Assembly: GCF_004000865.1 (NCBI RefSeq)
Contig: NZ_BIMB01000040.1
Coordinates: 1 to 64,000, forward strand
DNA from: Paenibacillus elgii NBRC 100335
GTDB lineage: Bacteria; Bacillota; Bacilli; Paenibacillales; NBRC-103111
Direction: 5' to 3'
DNA length: 64,000 nucleotides
Shown piece by piece: positions 53,148-62,592 of this stretch (positions are counted from its first letter, which is position 1; every line of letters begins with the position of its first letter). The translations under genes were made by a program, and so were the position numbers. The notes under the pieces are model-generated. The model did no database searches and was not told where the DNA came from. It saw only the letters and a list, made by a program, of their open reading frames with translations.

Positions 53148-54140
53148 TACATCTTTTTTCGTGAATACCGCAAACGAGACGATCACCGACGCGATTCCCC
53201 ATACGGTCAACACTGCCAAGGAGAACGGCAAATCCATGCCTTTGATGGGCGGAAGCGTCCCGCTGAGATACGTCGTTAAGTTCAAGTTGACCATGAACAA
53301 ATATTTGGCCGCCTCCCAAGAAGAGACCATATTCGTCAAAATCGTGCCCGAGATGAGCAGCGCCAGCATGATGCCCATGCCCGCCGCCGTGCTGCGCACG
53401 AGCACCGAGATCATCAGCGTCATCACCGCGACGACGACCGCCGCATACCAGACAAGTCCCAATTCCATAATCAGGTACAGCCAATTGTCCACCGGACGGA
53501 CGAACGAGAAGTCGACCTCCGTTCCCTTCGCCTGAAACCCGAAGAACACCGGCATGTCCCAGCCTCCGTAACCGAATACGACGCCAGAAATAAGATAGCA
53601 TAAAATGGCTGTCGCAATCACGATAAACGAAGTGAACAAAATCAGACTCAGCAGCTTGCTCAAAAGGATTTTCCAGCGCTGCACCGGACGCGTCAGCAGC
53701 AGCTTGATCGTCCCTGTCGTATGCTCCCCGGATACCATATCGGCAGCAACGACCATAACCATGAGAGGAATGAACAAATTTACGGCATTTTTCACAAACT
53801 CTCTAGTAAAGGTTACCCCGTTCGGCTCGGCCGGATTCACATCTTTATCCAGATAGTACTGGGCCAGCTTCACTTCGACGCGGCGCCACTGCTTCCATTC
53901 CTCGGGCACGCGCCCGCTGCTGAGACTGCGGGTATAGTCCACAATCTTTTGCCGCTGCTCGACCCGCCAGTCGGTCGTTCCGAACTGCTTCCGGTTGCTT
54001 TCCGCCACCTTCATCTGCGCATACGTAAACATCGGGATGATCGCGGCCAAAATAAGCAGCACGACGAGCAGCCGCTTTTTTTTGATCATTTTGATGCATT
54101 CGTTCTTGACCAGCGGATACAAACTAACCAATGCGTTCAC
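53139..54140 (-). CDS. ABC-2-type membrane permease
   Basis: A 333-residue membrane subunit of an ABC-2 exporter. A first helix at about 20-42 (KKRLLVVLLILAAIIPMFTY) and an extracytoplasmic region of about 85 residues precede five further helices (about 130-330), with LTRPVQRWKILLSKLLSLIL (the loop before the second helix) typical of the NatB/YhaP group. Its start overlaps the end of the ATPase gene by 17 bases, so they form one exporter. Substrate unknown; relatives move Na+, lipids or peptides. Confidence 0.88.
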   Translation of the reverse strand: MNALVSLYPLVKNECIKMIKKKRLLVVLLILAAIIPMFTYAQMKVAESNRKQFGTTDWRVEQRQKIVDYTRSLSSGRVPEEWKQWRRVEVKLAQYYLDKDVNPAEPNGVTFTREFVKNAVNLFIPLMVMVVAADMVSGEHTTGTIKLLLTRPVQRWKILLSKLLSLILFTSFIVIATAILCYLISGVVFGYGGWDMPVFFGFQAKGTEVDFSFVRPVDNWLYLIMELGLVWYAAVVVAVMTLMISVLVRSTAAGMGIMLALLISGTILTNMVSSWEAAKYLFMVNLNLTTYLSGTLPPIKGMDLPFSLAVLTVWGIASVIVSFAVFTKKDVLN

Positions 54141-55101
54141 CCTCCGTCAGCTTCAGGAATAAATCTTCCAGAGTCGGAAGCTTGATTTCGATGCCGTGGA
54201 GCGCAACGCCCGCTTCCATGAGCTGCCTTGACAGCTCAGGAATCGCCTCTGAATTTTGCAGGGCAACCAGCCGCGGCACCCCTGTCTCCGTCCCGGGCTC
54301 ATCCGCTAACGAAACCGACTGCACCTCGGGATGCGATTGCAGAACCTTAAGCGCCGTCTCCGCCGGAAGCGCGCTCCAGACGACCGTGCTGACGGATTCG
54401 TCCACAAGCGACGATACCTCGCCGACCGTAATGACCTCGCCGTGGCTTATAATCGCGACGCGGTCGCACATTTGCTGAATTTCGCTGAGCAGATGGCTGG
54501 AAATGAACAAGCTGAGCCCGGTCTCGGCCAGCTGGCGGATAAATTCCCGCAGCTCCTTGATTCCTTGCGGATCGAGACCGTTGGTCGGCTCGTCCAAAAT
54601 AAGCAGCTTCGGATCGTTCAACAGTGCCTGTGCGATACCGAGACGCTGCCGCATGCCCAACGAGTACGTTTTGACTTTATCGTGAATGCGCGCATCCATG
54701 CCGACGATGTCCACCACTTCGCGGATGCGCTTCTCCCCCACGCCCGGCAGCATGCGGGCAAAATGCTCCAGGTTTTCCCAGCCGCTGAGGTACGAATACA
54801 GCTCCGGATTTTCCACGATACAGCCGACGTACTGCAGCGCTTCGTTATGTTCCCTTTGCACGTCGTAGCCGCAGATGCGGATCGAGCCTTCCGTCGGCTT
54901 GATCAAGTCGACCAGCATGCGGATCGTCGTCGTTTTTCCCGAGCCGTTCGGTCCGAGAAAGCCGAAGATTTCCCCGGCGCGCACGTCGAACGAAATACCT
55001 TTGATGATCAGCCGCTTGCCGATCATTTTCTTAACGTTATCGACCGCCAGAACAATGTCCGCGTCTCTGCCTTTCCGGTGCTGTTCTCCGGCCTGAGCCA
55101 T
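54124..55101 (-). CDS. ABC transporter ATPase (NatA/CcmA type)
   Basis: A 325-residue ATPase: Walker A FGFLGPNGSGKTTTIRML near 48-65, Q-loop, signature YSLGMRQRLGIAQALL near 148-163, Walker B LLILDEPTNGLDPQG near 170, H-loop ISSHLLSEIQ. The last 90 residues are the DUF4162-like C-terminal extension often found with ABC-2 exporters. It pairs with the overlapping permease gene. A Gln/Arg-rich N-terminus (MAQAGEQHRKGRD) precedes the core. Confidence 0.94.
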   Translation of the reverse strand: MAQAGEQHRKGRDADIVLAVDNVKKMIGKRLIIKGISFDVRAGEIFGFLGPNGSGKTTTIRMLVDLIKPTEGSIRICGYDVQREHNEALQYVGCIVENPELYSYLSGWENLEHFARMLPGVGEKRIREVVDIVGMDARIHDKVKTYSLGMRQRLGIAQALLNDPKLLILDEPTNGLDPQGIKELREFIRQLAETGLSLFISSHLLSEIQQMCDRVAIISHGEVITVGEVSSLVDESVSTVVWSALPAETALKVLQSHPEVQSVSLADEPGTETGVPRLVALQNSEAIPELSRQLMEAGVALHGIEIKLPTLEDLFLKLTEGERIG

Positions 55102-55119
55102 GCGCTTCCGTCCTCCCCG

Positions 55120-56073
55120 CTATTTCAAAGTTTCGACGATCCGCTCCGCGATCCGGTCATAGCCGTCTTGATTCGGATGAAAATGGTCCGTATATAAATA
55201 CTTGTTCAAATTCAGCTGGAACAAATCGTACGTCGGCACCACTGTGATATTCGGGTACCGGTTCGCCAAATCGAACGCCGCCGCGTTCCACTGCTGAATG
55301 ACCGGAGCCCCTTCGCGCTGAGGGTCCAGATCGAGGAACGGATGGTACAGGCCGACGTAAAAAATTCGCGCATGCGGGCTTGCCTTGCTGACCCGGTCGA
55401 AAATTTGCTCAAGGCGCTTCAATGCATCCGGGATGCGCTCGGCCGCCGCTTTCGGGTTAAAGCCCGCTCCGGCTTCCTGATCCGGCGAGCCCGGGGTGCT
55501 TTTCGGCGCTTCGGCGCCTTGTGACGGCAGTCCTTTTGCAGGGCCCGCTCCCGTTCCGCCGTTCGTGCCTTCCGAAGCCGGCGTGCCGTTCGTACCGTCG
55601 TCCGGGCCGAAGATGCCCGCGCCGCCCTGAAACAAATCGTTGCCCCCGATCGTCAGCAGCACCAGATCAGCCTCGGCAATCGACTTGGCGATGTCGGCTT
55701 TCTTGTCCCAATCCTTGAGCAAATCGGCCGTCCGATAACCCGGAATCGCAAAATTGTTGTAAACAAACACCGGCTTGCCCAACTGCTTCTCCAGCTTGTC
55801 CCTTACATCGCCGACATACCCTTTGCCCGACAAATCGCCGGTGCCTGCGCTCAGCGAATCTCCTAGCGCCACGATGCGGATCTGATCCTTCGCTTCCCAA
55901 TTGTCCGTCTTCGGTTTCGCAGCGGGCTGCTGCGGCGCCTCTGTTGCGTTGCGCGCAACGGGCTTCGGAAAAATAATCTGATTGATGCCATAGGCGAATC
56001 CGACAGCGCATAGCACCGTCGATAACAGCGCGGCAAAGCCGACGGTCCGCCACAACCATCGCGTGGATCTCAT
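55120..56073 (-). CDS. Membrane-anchored SGNH/GDSL hydrolase
   Basis: A 317-residue extracytoplasmic esterase/lipase-like protein. An uncleaved signal helix (about 10-30) is followed by block I VALGDSLSAGTGD (Ser near 73), block III LLTIGGNDLF with Asn near 145, and block V DHFHPNQDGYDRI with Asp/His near 293-296. A low-complexity stretch of about 50 residues rich in Gly, Pro, Thr and Ala (starting GPDDGTNGTPASEG) is inserted right after block III, inside the catalytic domain. Close to Bacillus YpmR in order of blocks. Substrate unknown; the ABC exporter genes lie just downstream on the same strand. Confidence 0.88.
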   Translation of the reverse strand: MRSTRWLWRTVGFAALLSTVLCAVGFAYGINQIIFPKPVARNATEAPQQPAAKPKTDNWEAKDQIRIVALGDSLSAGTGDLSGKGYVGDVRDKLEKQLGKPVFVYNNFAIPGYRTADLLKDWDKKADIAKSIAEADLVLLTIGGNDLFQGGAGIFGPDDGTNGTPASEGTNGGTGAGPAKGLPSQGAEAPKSTPGSPDQEAGAGFNPKAAAERIPDALKRLEQIFDRVSKASPHARIFYVGLYHPFLDLDPQREGAPVIQQWNAAAFDLANRYPNITVVPTYDLFQLNLNKYLYTDHFHPNQDGYDRIAERIVETLK

Positions 56074-56223
56074 GCGTTCTCCCCCAGTTTCAGCAGCTTC
56101 ACCTGCAAGGACTGATCACTTCAGTAACTATACATTTTAGAGTAGCGGTTTGCCGCGCGATTTGCAAACTTTGGGGAGGAGAGGGGATTGAAAGAGGGGT
56201 AACCAGAGGCAAGCGACATGCGA

Positions 56224-56253
56224 AGAAAAGCGTCAAACTGCGGTTCAGACGCT
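56224..56253 (-). terminator. Terminator overlapping the M23 gene end
   Basis: AGCGTC (56229-56234) pairs with GACGCT (56248-56253); on the minus strand TTTTCTTC follows. The M23 gene stop codon lies inside the hairpin. Confidence 0.75.
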
Positions 56254-57675
56254 CAAATATGTAAGCGGATTTTGCTGTTGGCCGTTCTTGATGATCTCGA
56301 AATGCAGATGGACGCCTGTCGAGTTTCCCGTGCTGCCCATCACGCCGATTTTATCGCCTTTCTTGACGCCGTCCCCTTCGCGGACTACGACTTTGCTAAG
56401 ATGCCCGTACAGCGTCTCGTACCCGTTCTGGTGATCGATGACGATGCAGTTGCCGTAGCCCGATTTCCATCCGGCATACGTCACCTTGCCGTGATCCGCG
56501 GCCATAATCGTCTTTTGCTCCGAGACAAAATCCGTACCGTTATGATTTTTCCCCCACCGCAGCCCGAATTCGCTCGTTACTTTGGGCTGCAGCACCGGCA
56601 GGACAAACTTGCCCGTACCCACGCCGGGAATCACTTTCGTCCCTTGCTTCACCACCGTCCGTACGGGCAATTCGAGTACCGTTTCGTCGACCACCGACTC
56701 ACTTGCAGGCTCGCCGTTTACACGGACGGCTTCGTAGGTCACCTGCTTCCATCCGGGTTTGCCGGTGGACACGATCTGAATGACACCCGCCTGCAGCTCG
56801 CTGTCTTTTTCGTAGACGATGCCGCTCGCTATCCGGACTTGCTCGGTACGCGTCTCGACCGTTTTGACCGACAAAAGCGGCTGATTAACCGAAAGCTGAA
56901 GCGTTTGTCCGACACGGATCAAATCCTTCCTAATCTCCGGATTGTTTGCCCGGATCACATCGGCAGCGACTTGAAACCGCTGCGCGATTAACGAGATGCA
57001 GTCTCCTTTCTGAACCGTATACGTGAGAGGCTGGGCGGCGCCGCTTAACATCCGGTTCAGCACCGCTTCGGCCGGCTCGACCTTGCCCGGGGCGACAGCC
57101 GTTTCGAGGAGCTGCACGTCCTGAGTAAATTCGGCGGTCATTTTCACCTTCGGCCGGTTACCAGTGTCTTCCTCCGACAATATTGTAACCTCCTTCTCCT
57201 TGGACACATTCAAGAAAGGCGCCTTTACCTGATCCAGGAGGGCCACGGCACTAAAGACGTCCTTCACGACGCCGACCGTCGTACCGTCAATCCGAATCTC
57301 CGTAGCCAAGAAAGCAAAAACTAGTTTATCGTTCAACGCGGCGATTACCGCTTCATTGTCGTATGCGCCATGGAACGTTTTGTTTCCTTCGAACCGAACA
57401 AACTTAAGCCGCTCCAGATTGGACGTGACGCGCGCATTGTCGTACTGCCGCCCTACTTCTTCGTACCGGGTAGTCTTCCATTTTTTCACAACTTCCGGAT
57501 CGCTGACCGTCCCTACATGCTGATCGTCCAAAAACACGTCAAACCGATAGACCGGCTGTGCCTTTGCGAACCAGCGGCCCGAGATCAAGACGGCGACGAT
57601 GACCGCAAAGGCCGTTCCCCATTGCACCAGCTCCAGCAGCAAGCCGGGTGTGACGATGCGCTTTTTCAACGTCAT
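56245..57675 (-). CDS. Cell-wall M23 endopeptidase with LysM and G5 domains
   Basis: A 476-residue peptidoglycan hydrolase. A membrane helix at about 18-38 anchors or exports it. LysM (YTVQKGDCISLIAQRF..., about 218-262), G5 (about 270-345) and the LytM/M23 domain (about 355-470) follow. The M23 zinc motifs are present: HNGTDF (first His and Asp), LYGHLS and VHLHFEI. It cuts peptide crosslinks in peptidoglycan, with LysM and G5 binding the wall. Length and domain order match Paenibacillus/Bacillus relatives of SpoIIQ-like and LytH-type enzymes. Single gene with its own terminator. Confidence 0.93.
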   Translation of the reverse strand: MTLKKRIVTPGLLLELVQWGTAFAVIVAVLISGRWFAKAQPVYRFDVFLDDQHVGTVSDPEVVKKWKTTRYEEVGRQYDNARVTSNLERLKFVRFEGNKTFHGAYDNEAVIAALNDKLVFAFLATEIRIDGTTVGVVKDVFSAVALLDQVKAPFLNVSKEKEVTILSEEDTGNRPKVKMTAEFTQDVQLLETAVAPGKVEPAEAVLNRMLSGAAQPLTYTVQKGDCISLIAQRFQVAADVIRANNPEIRKDLIRVGQTLQLSVNQPLLSVKTVETRTEQVRIASGIVYEKDSELQAGVIQIVSTGKPGWKQVTYEAVRVNGEPASESVVDETVLELPVRTVVKQGTKVIPGVGTGKFVLPVLQPKVTSEFGLRWGKNHNGTDFVSEQKTIMAADHGKVTYAGWKSGYGNCIVIDHQNGYETLYGHLSKVVVREGDGVKKGDKIGVMGSTGNSTGVHLHFEIIKNGQQQNPLTYLSV

Positions 57676-57761
57676 TCCCTCCCTTAACGGATCGTTTCAA
57701 CGTTCGGACCGGCGAACAAGTTCACTTCCCCATGTATATGTCTGAGGTACGGCGAGTAGAC

Positions 57762-57811
57762 AAAAAAACAAAAAACCCCCGACGTTTCTGCTTGCGCAAA
57801 AACGACGAGGG
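57762..57811 (-). terminator. Terminator of the sugar isomerase gene
   Basis: On the minus strand CCCTCGTCGTTT pairs with AAACGTCGGGGG with small mismatches; TTTTTTGTTTTTTTG follows. It is 23 bases past the isomerase stop. Confidence 0.85.
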
Positions 57812-57833
57812 CAGGCATAATATGACGATCCGC

Positions 57834-58601
57834 TTACTTGGACGCCAGTTGATCGGCCATGCGATGAAGGTTAGTTAAGCTGATTTGCAGACTATCCAGC
57901 GGGTTGCCCGGACAAACGTCCTGCTCCACCGCGTACCATTCGATACCGTTGGCTTCGCCCCACTGCAGAATCGGGATGAAGTCGATGACGCCCGTACCCA
58001 CTTCGGCAAACGTCTGACGCTCGTCATTCGACATGTCCTTCAGGTGAATGATCGGCATACGGTCGGCATAAGGGCGGATAAACGAGACCGGATCGAGGCC
58101 GCCTTTTTTCACCCAATATACGTCGACTTCGGCCAGCACGGCATTGTCCTTGGACGGCTCCAGCAAATATTCGAGCGCGGATACCCCGTTCACAGTCGTC
58201 TCGAACTCGAACGCATGGTTGTGGTAACTGAGCCGGAAGCCGAGCGGAGCGAGCTTCGCCGCCACTTCGTTCAGCCTGGCGCGTACCGCCCGGTACCCTT
58301 CTTCGCCTCGCAGATCAGCGGCGATGAACGGGCAGATCAGGTCGCGCGTACCGAACAGCTTGGCCTGCTCGACGATCGTTTCAAGCTCGTTTTGCAGCGC
58401 TTCGTAGCTAACGTGCATCCCTGCGGTGCCTAGCCCCGTCTCCTTGAGGACGGCTGCGATTTCTTCGGCGGTATAGCCCCGCAAACCGGAAATTTGTACG
58501 CCGCTCCAGCCCATCCGTTTCAGCTCCCGCAGCACGCCCGGAAAATCTTTCTCCAGCTCGTCACGCAGCGTATACAATTGTGCCGCAAACTTGTTTTTCA
58601 C
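57834..58601 (-). CDS. Sugar phosphate isomerase/epimerase (AP endonuclease 2 fold)
   Basis: A 255-residue TIM-barrel protein of the xylose-isomerase-like family. Metal-ligand residues are visible: SYHNHAFEFE near 124-133 (His, Glu), AEVDVYWVKKGG near 157-168 (Asp), PIIHLKDMSN near 183-192 (His, Asp) and WYAVEQDVCPGNPLDS near 217-232 (Glu). Relatives act on inositol derivatives or sugar phosphates. Exact reaction unknown. Single gene. Confidence 0.88.
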   Translation of the reverse strand: MKNKFAAQLYTLRDELEKDFPGVLRELKRMGWSGVQISGLRGYTAEEIAAVLKETGLGTAGMHVSYEALQNELETIVEQAKLFGTRDLICPFIAADLRGEEGYRAVRARLNEVAAKLAPLGFRLSYHNHAFEFETTVNGVSALEYLLEPSKDNAVLAEVDVYWVKKGGLDPVSFIRPYADRMPIIHLKDMSNDERQTFAEVGTGVIDFIPILQWGEANGIEWYAVEQDVCPGNPLDSLQISLTNLHRMADQLASK

Positions 58602-58716
58602 AACGATGTCAGCTCCTTTGATTTAAGGAGAGCGCATTAAGCAAACGATCCCTGACAAATGCGCTTCCGGTGGGTATTGTTCACGTTAACAATCATACCA
58701 CACCGGCCAATATCTG

Positions 58717-60567
58717 TTAACCCGTTTCTTTCAAAAAGCGGTACTGCGCTTGAATCAGTCCGTGATAAATACCTTGGTGGTGCATCAGCTCCTCGTGATT
58801 GCCCTGCTCCATAATTCGTCCGTGATCCAATACGAGAATATGATCGGCATGACGAATCGTCGACAACCGGTGCGCGATGATGAAGGACGTGCGTCCCGTC
58901 ATCAGCGTCTTGAGCGCTTCTTGAATTTTCAACTCCGTCTCCGTATCGATGCTGGCCGTCGCCTCATCGAGAATGAGGATGCGCGGGTCCGCCAGAAGCG
59001 CCCGGGCGAACGATAGCAGCTGGCGCTGTCCCATCGACAGCACGTTCCCTCTCTCCTGCACCTCGGTATCGTAGCCGTTCGGCAAATTCACGATAAACTC
59101 GTGAGCGCGGACAGCCTTGGCCGCCGCCTCCACTTCCTCGTCGGTCGCATCGAGCCGCCCGAACCGGATGTTATCGCGAATCGTCCCGGAGAAAATAAAT
59201 GTATCCTGAAGCACGATCCCGATCTGCGAACGCAAGCTTTGAATCGTTACATCGCGGATATCGTGACCGTCGATGACAATGCTGCCTCCCGTTACATCGT
59301 AAAAGCGGCAAAGCAGGTTAATGATCGTGCTTTTGCCTGAACCCGTATGGCCGACAAGCGCGATCGATTGGCCGGCCTTCACGTTCAGATCGATCCGCTG
59401 CAGCGCGTGCCGTCCGGGCTCGTATTCGAACTCCACTTGCTTGAAGTCGATATCTCCGCGAATCGTCGGCAGCGGGCGGGCCGAAGGCTTCTCCGCCACG
59501 TTCGGCTGCTCATCGATATATTCGAAGATCCGCTCCGACGAAGCCATCGCAATGAGCATCTGCGAATACATTTGGCCGAGCCGGTTGATCGGCTCCCAGA
59601 AGCTGCCGATGTAAGAAGCGAAAGCTACGAACAAGCCGACGGTCATTTCCCCGCTTTGAATGAAATAAGCGCCAAGCAGGAATAAAATAAAGTAGCCGAC
59701 CGCCCCGGTAACCTCAATGATCGGGTTAAACGACTGGTTCAGGGTCGATGCGCGGTTCCACGATTTATGATTATCCTGGTTCATTTGCTCGAAATAAGCG
59801 ATGTTCTGCTTTTCCTGCGTGAACGCCTGCGTCACCTTGATGCCCTGGATGCACTCGTTCAAATGAGCGTTAATGCGTGACGTCTTCGTCTGGACGACCT
59901 GCCAGGCGCGGCGAATTTTTACGCGAAGCCGTGTCGAAATCAGGAACATGATCGGAACCGTGACAATAATCGCTGCTCCCAGCTTGACATTGTAAAATAA
60001 TAGGATGAAGATGATGCCGATCAGCTGCACACAGTCGATCAACAGATTGACGACGCCGTTCGTTAGCAAGTCTTGAAGCGAGTTTACATAGTTCGTCACG
60101 CGAACGAGAATCGAGCCGGCCGGACGTTTGTCGAAAAATCGGAACGACAGCCGCTGAATATGGCTGAACAAATCGTGGCGCAAATCATAGATGATCCGCT
60201 GGCCGATCTCGTTCGTATACCGAATCCGGTAGTTGTTCGCGAGCCATTGAATGACATACAGCACGAACATGGCGCCTACGCAGAGCGCAAGCAGCTTGCC
60301 GTCCTTCTGCTTCAGCGCGTTGTCGATCGCAAAGGCGATCAGAAGCGGATTCAGCAGCTTCGTCAGAGCGCCGACGGCCATCATAATCAGGATGACGGGC
60401 GCCATCTGCTTCGCATACGGCTTCATATATTTGCCGACGCGCTTGACCTGAACCCAGTCGAACCCTTTGTCAAGCTCCTCGTCGTCTTGATAGACGAACC
60501 GGGATTTCAGCAGTTCCTCGCCTTCGGGCTTCGAACCGCCGGATGTATGGTTCCGTTGTCTGTTCAA
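58717..60567 (-). CDS. ABC exporter half-transporter, YheH/BmrD-like
   Basis: A 616-residue type IV exporter subunit: six membrane helices (about 50-350) and an ATPase domain. Walker A is ALVGHTGSGKSTIINLLCR near 405, the signature is LSMGQ instead of LSGGQ, Walker B is ILILDEATASID with catalytic Glu, and the H-loop is IAHRLST. It overlaps the upstream gene by four bases, and the two should form a heterodimer. This subunit supplies the catalytic Glu; its degenerate signature faces the partner's degenerate site. Likely exports drugs or lipids. Confidence 0.93.
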   Translation of the reverse strand: MNRQRNHTSGGSKPEGEELLKSRFVYQDDEELDKGFDWVQVKRVGKYMKPYAKQMAPVILIMMAVGALTKLLNPLLIAFAIDNALKQKDGKLLALCVGAMFVLYVIQWLANNYRIRYTNEIGQRIIYDLRHDLFSHIQRLSFRFFDKRPAGSILVRVTNYVNSLQDLLTNGVVNLLIDCVQLIGIIFILLFYNVKLGAAIIVTVPIMFLISTRLRVKIRRAWQVVQTKTSRINAHLNECIQGIKVTQAFTQEKQNIAYFEQMNQDNHKSWNRASTLNQSFNPIIEVTGAVGYFILFLLGAYFIQSGEMTVGLFVAFASYIGSFWEPINRLGQMYSQMLIAMASSERIFEYIDEQPNVAEKPSARPLPTIRGDIDFKQVEFEYEPGRHALQRIDLNVKAGQSIALVGHTGSGKSTIINLLCRFYDVTGGSIVIDGHDIRDVTIQSLRSQIGIVLQDTFIFSGTIRDNIRFGRLDATDEEVEAAAKAVRAHEFIVNLPNGYDTEVQERGNVLSMGQRQLLSFARALLADPRILILDEATASIDTETELKIQEALKTLMTGRTSFIIAHRLSTIRHADHILVLDHGRIMEQGNHEELMHHQGIYHGLIQAQYRFLKETG

Positions 60568-62402
60568 TGGGCAAACCTCCTTACGTTGGCTTGAGAGGCA
60601 GCAGCTACTTCCGCCGTCGACTCGTTAGGCTGAGCCAGTTCATCGGTACCAGCATCGGCATCGATCTCTTCCGGCTGATCGGCAAATTGAATTTTGTACG
60701 TTTCAAGGTACGGCCCCTCCTGCTTCATAAGCTCGGCGTGGGTGCCCCGCTGCACGATCCGGCCCTCATCCAGCACCAAAATTTCATCCGCATGCTTCAG
60801 CGAAGAGATCCGGTGCGCGATGATAAACGTCGTGCGGCCTTTCATCACCTCTTCGAACCCTCGTTGAATTTCGTGCTCGGTTTCCATATCTACGGCGCTC
60901 GTGGCATCGTCGAGAATTAAAATTTTCGGATTTTTCAGCAGCGCCCGCGCAATCGCAAGCCGCTGCTTTTGCCCGCCGGATAGGCCCAGACCGCGTTCGC
61001 CGACGATCGTATCGTAGCCCATCGGCAGCTCCATGATGAAGTCGTGCGCTTTGGCCAGCTTCGCCGCCTGAATGACCTCTTCCATGGTCACGTCGTCGAC
61101 ACCGTAAGCGATATTGCCTTTGATGCTGGAAGAAAACAGAAACGTCTCCTGGAAAACGATCGCCATTTGACTGCGCAGACTTTCCAGCGTAATGTCGCGA
61201 AGGTCCGTTCCATCGAGCGTAATCCGGCCTTCCTTCACATTGTAGGCCCGCAAAAGCAGCTGAATGACCGTCGATTTCCCCGAGCCTGTACCGCCTAGCA
61301 GTCCGATGACCGAACCCGCAGGCGCATCCAGATTAAAATCGGTGAGCGCCGGCTGCTTATCCGTATACGCGAAGGTCACGTTGTCGAAACGGACGTGGCC
61401 TTGTACCCGATCAGGCTGCAAAACGAGCGCATTCTCTTTATTTTTCACGTGTTCGTATTGATGCAGCACTTCGAGAAGCCGTTCGCCGGCCGCTTTCGAT
61501 TGCGTGAAGTTGTTGATATGAAAGCCGATGCCCCACATCGGGCCGATGATGTACCAAATCAAGCTGAAGAAAGCGACAAGATCTCCGAGCGAAATGGTTT
61601 CGTTCATCACCATCCAGCCGCCGACGCCGAGCAAAATAACCACGCTCAGGTTGGCAAATAGCTCCATCAAAGGAAAATATTTGGCCCAAATGCCTGCGGT
61701 CAATACGTTGTTTTCCTTGTAGTTTCCGTTGCGTTCGGAAAATTTGTCGATTTCATGCGGCTCTCTCGCGAACGACTTGACCGTCCTTACCCCGGTGATG
61801 TTCTCCTGTACGGAGGTCGTCATGCTGCTCATCGATTGACGGATCGACCGGAACGCCGGATGAATTTTCCCCTCGAAACGGATCGCCGTATAGACGAGGA
61901 ACGGCATGCAAATCATGGTGAGGAGCGTTAGCTGCCAATTGATCGACACCATCATGATCACGCCAAAAGCGAACATCATGATCACGTTCAAAATCTGGAC
62001 GAAGCCGAAGCCGATAAAATCCCGTACAGCTTGCAGATCGGCCGTGAGGCGCGACATCAGATCTCCTGTGCGCGCTTTGTCGTAATACTGAAACGACAAG
62101 TACTGCAGCTTCCGGTAAAGGGCGGCCCGCAGGTTGAATGCGGTCTGGTTGCCGAGCCGAGCACTGGTCGCGCCGTGCAAAAACTGAAAGGTTGCCTTGA
62201 CGATCATCACGCCGGCCACGAGAAGCGCCAAGTACGGGACGGCCGAGAACTGCCCTTTCGAAATCACTTCGTCGATCAAGTAGCGAAGCAAATTCGGGTA
62301 AACGAGTCCCAGCGCCGTTGCCGTCATCAGGCAAACGATCGAGGCGTACAGAAACCTTCGTTCCGACCAGTAAAACTCCTTCAGCTGCTTAAATACTTCC
62401 AT
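60564..62402 (-). CDS. ABC exporter half-transporter, YheI/BmrC-like
   Basis: A 612-residue exporter subunit with six helices, Walker A GLLGGTGSGKSTVIQLLLR, a perfect signature LSGGQ (LGLSGGQKQRLAIARALL) and Walker B ILILDDATSAVD, where Asp replaces the catalytic Glu. With its partner (LSMGQ, LDEATA) it makes one complete and one degenerate ATP site, as in BmrC/BmrD. I chose ATG 62402 behind AAGGAGGAG; the longer frame to 62480 would start inside the leader. An acidic tail of about 50 residues follows the ATPase domain. Confidence 0.93.
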   Translation of the reverse strand: MEVFKQLKEFYWSERRFLYASIVCLMTATALGLVYPNLLRYLIDEVISKGQFSAVPYLALLVAGVMIVKATFQFLHGATSARLGNQTAFNLRAALYRKLQYLSFQYYDKARTGDLMSRLTADLQAVRDFIGFGFVQILNVIMMFAFGVIMMVSINWQLTLLTMICMPFLVYTAIRFEGKIHPAFRSIRQSMSSMTTSVQENITGVRTVKSFAREPHEIDKFSERNGNYKENNVLTAGIWAKYFPLMELFANLSVVILLGVGGWMVMNETISLGDLVAFFSLIWYIIGPMWGIGFHINNFTQSKAAGERLLEVLHQYEHVKNKENALVLQPDRVQGHVRFDNVTFAYTDKQPALTDFNLDAPAGSVIGLLGGTGSGKSTVIQLLLRAYNVKEGRITLDGTDLRDITLESLRSQMAIVFQETFLFSSSIKGNIAYGVDDVTMEEVIQAAKLAKAHDFIMELPMGYDTIVGERGLGLSGGQKQRLAIARALLKNPKILILDDATSAVDMETEHEIQRGFEEVMKGRTTFIIAHRISSLKHADEILVLDEGRIVQRGTHAELMKQEGPYLETYKIQFADQPEEIDADAGTDELAQPNESTAEVAAASQANVRRFAH

Positions 62403-62514
62403 GGAGCTCCTCCTTCTCCAGCTTTGCTGCGAGAGCGCTTCCTTTCCGCGCAAAGCCTCTGCCGACACATTTTTTCTCATGGAATACGGCGGTAGAGCCG
62501 CAAAAGCAAAAATG
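62403..62514 (-). promoter_or_regulatory. Leader between the terminator-like hairpin and the exporter gene
   Basis: About 110 bases of leader without a convincing short coding frame. GCGGCTCTACCGCC near 62494-62507 could pair with part of the terminator stem (GGAGCC with GGCTCT), giving an alternative, weaker structure. Read-through control is inference. Confidence 0.35.
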
Positions 62515-62545
62515 GCTTTCGAAGCGGAATGATGGCTCCGAAAGC
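62515..62545 (-). terminator. Terminator-like hairpin in the exporter leader
   Basis: On the minus strand GCTTTCGGAGC pairs with GCTTCGAAAGC (11 bp, one G-U) around a nine-base loop; CATTTTTGCTTTT follows. It lies about 15 bases past the predicted transcription start and about 110 bases before the exporter gene. The dynamin-like gene has its own terminator at 62721-62758, so this one is probably an attenuator. Confidence 0.7.
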
Positions 62546-62563
62546 GTTTCAGCTATGAGAAGA

Positions 62564-62592
62564 AGTGTAGCATCATCCCCAAGGGGCGGCAA
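62564..62592 (-). promoter_or_regulatory. SigA-type promoter of the exporter genes
   Basis: On the minus strand TTGCCG (62587-62592), a 17-base spacer, TACACT (62564-62569). Four of six bases match in each box. The -35 box lies in the inverted repeat at 62588-62604. Confidence 0.6.
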
